A stretch of 64,000 nt of DNA from Ornithinibacillus contaminans (GTDB lineage: Bacteria; Bacillota; Bacilli; Bacillales; Amphibacillaceae): contig NZ_LDPV02000053.1 in assembly GCF_001038425.2 (NCBI RefSeq), forward strand, positions 62,001 through 126,000, given 5' to 3'. Made by a program: the position numbers and the translations under genes. The notes beneath the pieces were generated by a model. It was not told where the DNA came from. It did no database searches and saw only the letters and a list, made by a program, of their open reading frames with translations. Positions 60,426 to 64,000 of the stretch are shown one piece after another (within the stretch, counting starts at the first letter, position 1; the number at the start of each line of letters is the position of its first letter).

Positions 60426-61469
60426 ATGAAAGCAGCAGTTTGGCATAATGTTAATGATGTTCGGGTAGAGGAAGTAGAAGAGCCGAGTGTATTACCTGGG
60501 CAACTAAAGGTAAAGGTTGCATGGGCGGGAATTTGTGGTAGTGATCTTCATGCGTATTCACACGGTCTATCTATGGAAGCGCATTCATTAAGTGGCCAAA
60601 AGCCTCCACTTACACTAGGTCATGAGTTTTCGGGGGAGGTTGTAGCGGTTGGTGAGAGCGTAACGAATCATCAAGTAGGGGATAAAGTGGCAATAGAACC
60701 ACTTATTTATTGCGGAAAATGTTATGCCTGTCAACGAGGCTATTATAACCAATGTGCACAGGTAGGATTTGTTGGTTTGAACCGAGATGGAGGTTTTGCA
60801 GAGTATGTGATTGTGGATGAACATATGGCACATACACTTCCAGAAAATGTATCGTTTGAGGAAGGGGCATTAGTAGAACCAACTGCAGTTTCCTTCTATG
60901 CAGTGCGTGAAAGTAAGTTGAAGCCGGGTGATAGTGTTGCAATTTTTGGAGCTGGTCCTATAGGGTTACTTACACTATTATCGGTTAAAGCAGCTGGTGC
61001 AACGCAAATAATTGTTATTGATTTGTCTGAAGAACGTTTGGAAAAGGCGACGGAATTAGGGGCAACGACAGTTATTAATGGAATGCGTGATGATATTGTG
61101 GAAACCATTCTTCAATTAACAAATGGTGGAGTTAGTGTTGCGTTTGAATGTGCTGGGGCTCAGCCTACGATGACGAATGCAGTTGCTTCTATCAAACAAG
61201 GTGGACAGGTAATGGCCATTGCAGTATTTGCTAAACCTGTTTCCGTTGATATGGGACAAATCATGTTCAAGGCAGCCGACATCACATCAACATTGGCATA
61301 TAGACATGTATTTCCAGAAGTTATCAATATGATATCTACTGGGAGATTGGATGTAAAGTCTGTAATTACGAAGAAAATTGAGCTTGCTGATATTGTAGAG
61401 GAAGGATTCCATCAACTGATCCATGATAAGAAACAAGCAAAAATATTAGTAAGACCAACTAATAATTAA
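60426..61469 (+). CDS. Zinc-dependent (R,R)-butanediol dehydrogenase-like enzyme
   Basis: A 347-residue medium-chain dehydrogenase. Catalytic zinc ligands lie in GICGSDLHAY, LTLGHEFSGEVV and the EP motif; structural zinc cysteines are in YCGKCYACQRGYYNQC; the NAD loop is AIFGAGPIGLLTLL. The closest known group is 2,3-butanediol dehydrogenase (BdhA), which interconverts acetoin and butanediol, with sorbitol-type dehydrogenases as alternatives. GGAGGGA precedes the ATG. A short-chain dehydrogenase gene follows 16 nt on, and a LysR regulator is divergent. Confidence 0.83.
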   Translation: MKAAVWHNVNDVRVEEVEEPSVLPGQLKVKVAWAGICGSDLHAYSHGLSMEAHSLSGQKPPLTLGHEFSGEVVAVGESVTNHQVGDKVAIEPLIYCGKCYACQRGYYNQCAQVGFVGLNRDGGFAEYVIVDEHMAHTLPENVSFEEGALVEPTAVSFYAVRESKLKPGDSVAIFGAGPIGLLTLLSVKAAGATQIIVIDLSEERLEKATELGATTVINGMRDDIVETILQLTNGGVSVAFECAGAQPTMTNAVASIKQGGQVMAIAVFAKPVSVDMGQIMFKAADITSTLAYRHVFPEVINMISTGRLDVKSVITKKIELADIVEEGFHQLIHDKKQAKILVRPTNN

Positions 61470-61485
61470 TAAGGAGGAAATGATG

Positions 61486-62256
61486 ATGGCAAATTTAAGT
61501 GGGAAAGTAGCGATTGTAACTGGTGGAGCATCAGGCATTGGGTATGCAATTGTACAACGGTTATTAGGAGCGGGTGCTAAGGTGGCGGTTGCTGACTTAA
61601 ACCGTGAGAGATTAAAAGAGATGGAAGAAGCACATAAAGGTAGTGTGATTGGGTGTGTTACCAACGTCACGAAGGAATCTGATGTTGAAGCATTGGTGAG
61701 TAAGACGATAGATACGTTTGGTGGGCTTGACTATGCCTTTAATGTTGCGGGGGCATCAAGAGCAGGCGCGATTGTTGACCAGAGTGAAGAAGATTGGGAT
61801 TTCACTGTGGATTTATGCTTGAAAGGTGTATTTTTATCGCTGAAGCATGAGGCTAAATATATGAAAGAACATGGTGGGGGAGCGATTGTTAATGTGGCAT
61901 CATTAAATGCACATGTCCCTATGTTTTACGGAGCAGCTTATTCCTCAGCGAAGGCTGGAGTTGAAATGCTAACGAAAAATGCAGCGTTAGAATTAGCGAA
62001 AAGTAATATTCGTGTAAATGCCATTCTACCAGGATTAGTAGCAACGCCGTTAACTAGCGACCTAACAAATGTTGAGGCAATTAATGATGCTTATATGGAA
62101 CGTATCCCGATGAATCGTGCGGCAGATCCAGATGAAATGGCTGGTCCTGCGTTATTCTTAGTAAGCGAAGATGCATCTTATGTTAATGGTGCTAGCTTAC
62201 TAGTAGATGGTGCTTGGGCTGTAACTGGTTATCCGGATTTGAGTAAGTTTATGTAA
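61486..62256 (+). CDS. Short-chain dehydrogenase/reductase
   Basis: A 256-residue SDR enzyme. Cofactor motif TGGASGIG at residues 12-19, NVAGAS (NNAG-equivalent), catalytic serine in IVNVASLNA and YxxxK in YSSAKAG (about 154-158). Aspartate after the second strand (VADLN) indicates NAD preference. Three in-frame ATGs follow AAGGAGG; the third, 61486, has the best spacing. Operon partner of the butanediol-type dehydrogenase; substrate may be diacetyl/acetoin or another alcohol, not decidable here. Confidence 0.87.
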   Translation: MANLSGKVAIVTGGASGIGYAIVQRLLGAGAKVAVADLNRERLKEMEEAHKGSVIGCVTNVTKESDVEALVSKTIDTFGGLDYAFNVAGASRAGAIVDQSEEDWDFTVDLCLKGVFLSLKHEAKYMKEHGGGAIVNVASLNAHVPMFYGAAYSSAKAGVEMLTKNAALELAKSNIRVNAILPGLVATPLTSDLTNVEAINDAYMERIPMNRAADPDEMAGPALFLVSEDASYVNGASLLVDGAWAVTGYPDLSKFM

Positions 62257-62334
62257 GTTGTGGGGAGGTGGCTTGTCGCTCCTTCCTACAAAAGTATTGC
62301 TGGCAGTAATAGTGAGTAGTGTTCTTGATACTAA

Positions 62335-62391
62335 AAAAAAGAAGTAATTACCTTCCACTCTATTAACGTGTTAGGTAATTACTTCTTTTTT
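62335..62391. terminator. Bidirectional terminator
   Basis: AGAAGTAATTACCT and its complement (14 bp) flanked by A- and T-runs; ends the dehydrogenase operon and possibly the convergent tetR gene. Confidence 0.92.
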
Positions 62392-62446
62392 AAATCAACA
62401 TTTAAAATAATTCACCTGTACATTTCCATTCGACAAAATTCGGGAA

Positions 62447-62458
62447 GTGACAGGCACC
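62447..62458. repeat. GTGACAGGCACC dispersed element
   Basis: A copy of a short motif related to those at 34743, 35551 and 56188; it abuts the stop codon of the TetR gene. Confidence 0.5.
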
Positions 62459-63322
62459 TTATAAATAGTTCCATAGGGCGTTGGTGAAGAGTTGGACTTG
62501 GGATGCTATGGGTGTTTCTTCGAATTGTTGTTGGAATGGTTTTAGTAGTTTTTTGATGACGATTTTACGGATGCGTTCTTGTTGTAACTCATCTAGGATG
62601 ACATCCATTAAATCCTGTTGTTCTTCCGTAAAGTCACCTTGTATTTGTAATTGTTGGGCCATTTCCAGTATTTCTGATTTTGTCATTTCTTTCTTTTGAA
62701 CATTTGACTTCAATAAGTCGATGGCGAAGTTGGTTAAAATAGTGTTGTCATTGGCCTTCATTTTATCGATGAGCACTTCTACATAACCTAAAATAGTTTC
62801 GATTACTTCATGTAGGTTATAGGCGCTGTTGGTGACATTAAGCATGAATAACATATAATGCATCATGCCAAAGTACATGACTGTAGCTTCTGGTGCATAT
62901 TCTCGAATATCTTCCCCCATCACTTCAACCAAACGGTTCGTAATCCATTCCATTTCTATTAATCTATGTTGTAATACGAGTTTTTTTAAATCAGCTTGAT
63001 TGGAAGAGAGAACATTTTCGAAAAGCGTACGTAGATTATTTTCCTCGTTAAGCTTCAATAAAATCGTAATTTGTTCTATTAACACTTCTCGATCTGTAGG
63101 GTCTTTACCAATTTGCATGGCGACACGTCGTTGACTTGCTTCATATCGGATATTCTCCAATATCTCTGCAATACAATCATTTTTAGATGAGAAGTAATTA
63201 TAAAATGTTCCTTTTGATATAGCGGCTTTGTCAATAATCTCTTGTATAGAAGTTTGCTGAAATCCTTTTTCAACAAAGAGCTTTAATGCTACATGGGCTA
63301 CTTTTCGCTTCCGTTCATTCAT
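62459..63322 (-). CDS. TetR family transcriptional regulator
   Basis: A 287-residue repressor, longer than the usual ~200. N-terminal HTH: VALKLFVEKGFQQTSIQEII then AAISKGTFYNYFSSKNDCIA. The long helical C-terminal part binds ligand. Divergent from a DHA2-type multidrug exporter, so it probably represses that gene; the two promoters share one -35 hexamer. Confidence 0.88.
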   Translation of the reverse strand: MNERKRKVAHVALKLFVEKGFQQTSIQEIIDKAAISKGTFYNYFSSKNDCIAEILENIRYEASQRRVAMQIGKDPTDREVLIEQITILLKLNEENNLRTLFENVLSSNQADLKKLVLQHRLIEMEWITNRLVEVMGEDIREYAPEATVMYFGMMHYMLFMLNVTNSAYNLHEVIETILGYVEVLIDKMKANDNTILTNFAIDLLKSNVQKKEMTKSEILEMAQQLQIQGDFTEEQQDLMDVILDELQQERIRKIVIKKLLKPFQQQFEETPIASQVQLFTNALWNYL

Positions 63323-63381
63323 GGTATTATTCCGTCCCTTCTAGTAGCAGTATACGTTCCTTTCGCCTGAAAAACAATATT

Positions 63382-63433
63382 TTTATACTACTGGTAAAAA
63401 AACGTTGCAAAAAATGAACTATGGGTATAAAAT
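63382..63433. promoter_or_regulatory. Divergent promoters sharing a palindromic -35
   Basis: TTGCAA at 63405-63410 reads the same on both strands. On plus it is followed after 17 nt by TAAAAT (63428-63433); on minus, after 17 nt, by TATAAA (63387-63382). Confidence 0.6.
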
Positions 63434-63477
63434 AGTCAAATGCAAACAAATTACTTTGAAGATAAGAGGGAACAATC

Positions 63478-64000
63478 ATGAATACACAAATGAATAAGCC
63501 ACCATATTTAATGATTAGTATTTTATTTATAGGTGCTTTCGTATCATTTCTAAATAATTCCTTATTAAACATTGCACTACCATCGATTATGGTAGATTTA
63601 GGAATTAAAGATTATTCAACCGTACAATGGCTTGCAACAGGCTATATGCTTGTTGGCGGAATACTAGTGCCTGCGTCGGCATTTTTAATTACACGTTTTT
63701 CTAATCGTAGCTTATTTGTAACTTCGATGGCTATTTTTACGATAGGTACGGCAATTGCAGCATTTGCTCCTAACTTCGGTCTACTATTAACAGGTCGTAT
63801 GATTCAAGCTGCGGGTTCTTCTGTAATGGGACCATTATTAATGAACATCATGCTAGTAAGTTTTCCACGTGAAAAGCGTGGTACAGCAATGGGTGTTTTC
63901 GGTATGGTTATGATTGCCGCACCGGCAATTGGTCCAACATTATCAGGTTATATTGTAGAGTATCACGATTGGCGTTTATTGTTCGAAATGATCTTACCAT
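63478..64000 (+). CDS. DHA2-family MFS multidrug exporter, N-terminal part
   Basis: The first 174 codons of a major facilitator protein that runs off the right end. ATG with AGAGGG upstream. Residues FVSFLNNSLLNIALPSIMVD and WLATGYMLVGGILVPASAFL match the EmrB/QacA (DHA2) family start, and GRMIQAAGSSVMGPLLMNIM with GMVMIAAPAIGPTLSGYI includes motif C typical of drug/H+ antiporters. Controlled, most likely, by the divergent TetR regulator. Confidence 0.85.
   Translation, partial: MNTQMNKPPYLMISILFIGAFVSFLNNSLLNIALPSIMVDLGIKDYSTVQWLATGYMLVGGILVPASAFLITRFSNRSLFVTSMAIFTIGTAIAAFAPNFGLLLTGRMIQAAGSSVMGPLLMNIMLVSFPREKRGTAMGVFGMVMIAAPAIGPTLSGYIVEYHDWRLLFEMILP

Overview
The window reads as a chromosomal segment of a spore-forming, AT-rich Gram-positive of the family Bacillaceae; the gene set resembles the Oceanobacillus/Ornithinibacillus/Virgibacillus group, but the genus is a guess. 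The evidence is strong Shine-Dalgarno sites with frequent TTG/GTG starts, a complete wall teichoic acid (WTA) gene set, comK, glpP, a gtaB-ugd pair, a YwqE-type phosphatase, DUF1659/DUF2922/YvrJ mini-genes and a probable small spore protein.

Region 1 (1-29.8 kb) is a cell-surface polymer island. It opens with the tail of a UDP-sugar dehydrogenase, a first TagGH-like exporter, a large SH3-repeat glucosaminidase autolysin, a GT-C type membrane glycosyltransferase and gtaB. A decayed IS256-type transposase, an acyltransferase, a GT2/GtrA pair and a three-gene GT4 glycosyltransferase operon follow. Two LytR-CpsA-Psr (LCP) ligases and mnaA lead into the WTA core: a glycerophosphotransferase and tagD on the minus strand, divergent from tagG-tagH-tagA-tarI-tarJ-tarF/B-like-tarL-like on the plus strand. 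Presence of tarI, tarJ and a TarL-like polymerase indicates a poly(ribitol phosphate) polymer on a glycerol-phosphate primer. A third LCP ligase and a pyruvyltransferase close the island. The divergent tag promoter region carries three TTTACA boxes at exact 11-nt spacing, matching WalR/PhoP-type sites.

Region 2 (29.8-41.8 kb) holds a GH18-LysM-SH3-peptidoglycan-binding wall enzyme, an unusual zinc-ribbon/DUF2628/cytochrome c fusion, the DUF1659-DUF2922-YvrJ cluster, a broken PAS-GGDEF gene in operon with a PilZ gene, a duplicated-domain membrane protein, a YwqE-type tyrosine phosphatase, a second gtaB with ugd, and a membrane-anchored Mrr-like nuclease.

Region 3 (41.8-51.5 kb) contains a comK homologue that lacks the C-terminal degron region, an XRE regulator and a sigma-70-like factor. 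Next is a four-gene ABC-importer/HAD-phosphatase operon whose promoter carries a cre-like site and whose leader holds an intrinsic terminator. A glpP antiterminator gene lies tail-to-tail with the operon. I read this as a glycerol-phosphate-responsive uptake module, the most interesting candidate system here. A DUF2207 protein and a VapBC-like toxin-antitoxin pair with a clear operator follow.

Region 4 (51.6-64 kb) is metabolic: a putative transporter with a metal-dependent amidohydrolase, an EamA exporter, a BltD-like acetyltransferase, a class II fumarase/aspartase, a DUF1646 transporter, a small spore-type protein, a LysR regulator divergent from a butanediol-type dehydrogenase plus a short-chain dehydrogenase, and a TetR regulator divergent from a DHA2-type multidrug exporter that runs off the right end. 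No rRNA, tRNA, CRISPR array or intact insertion sequence was seen.
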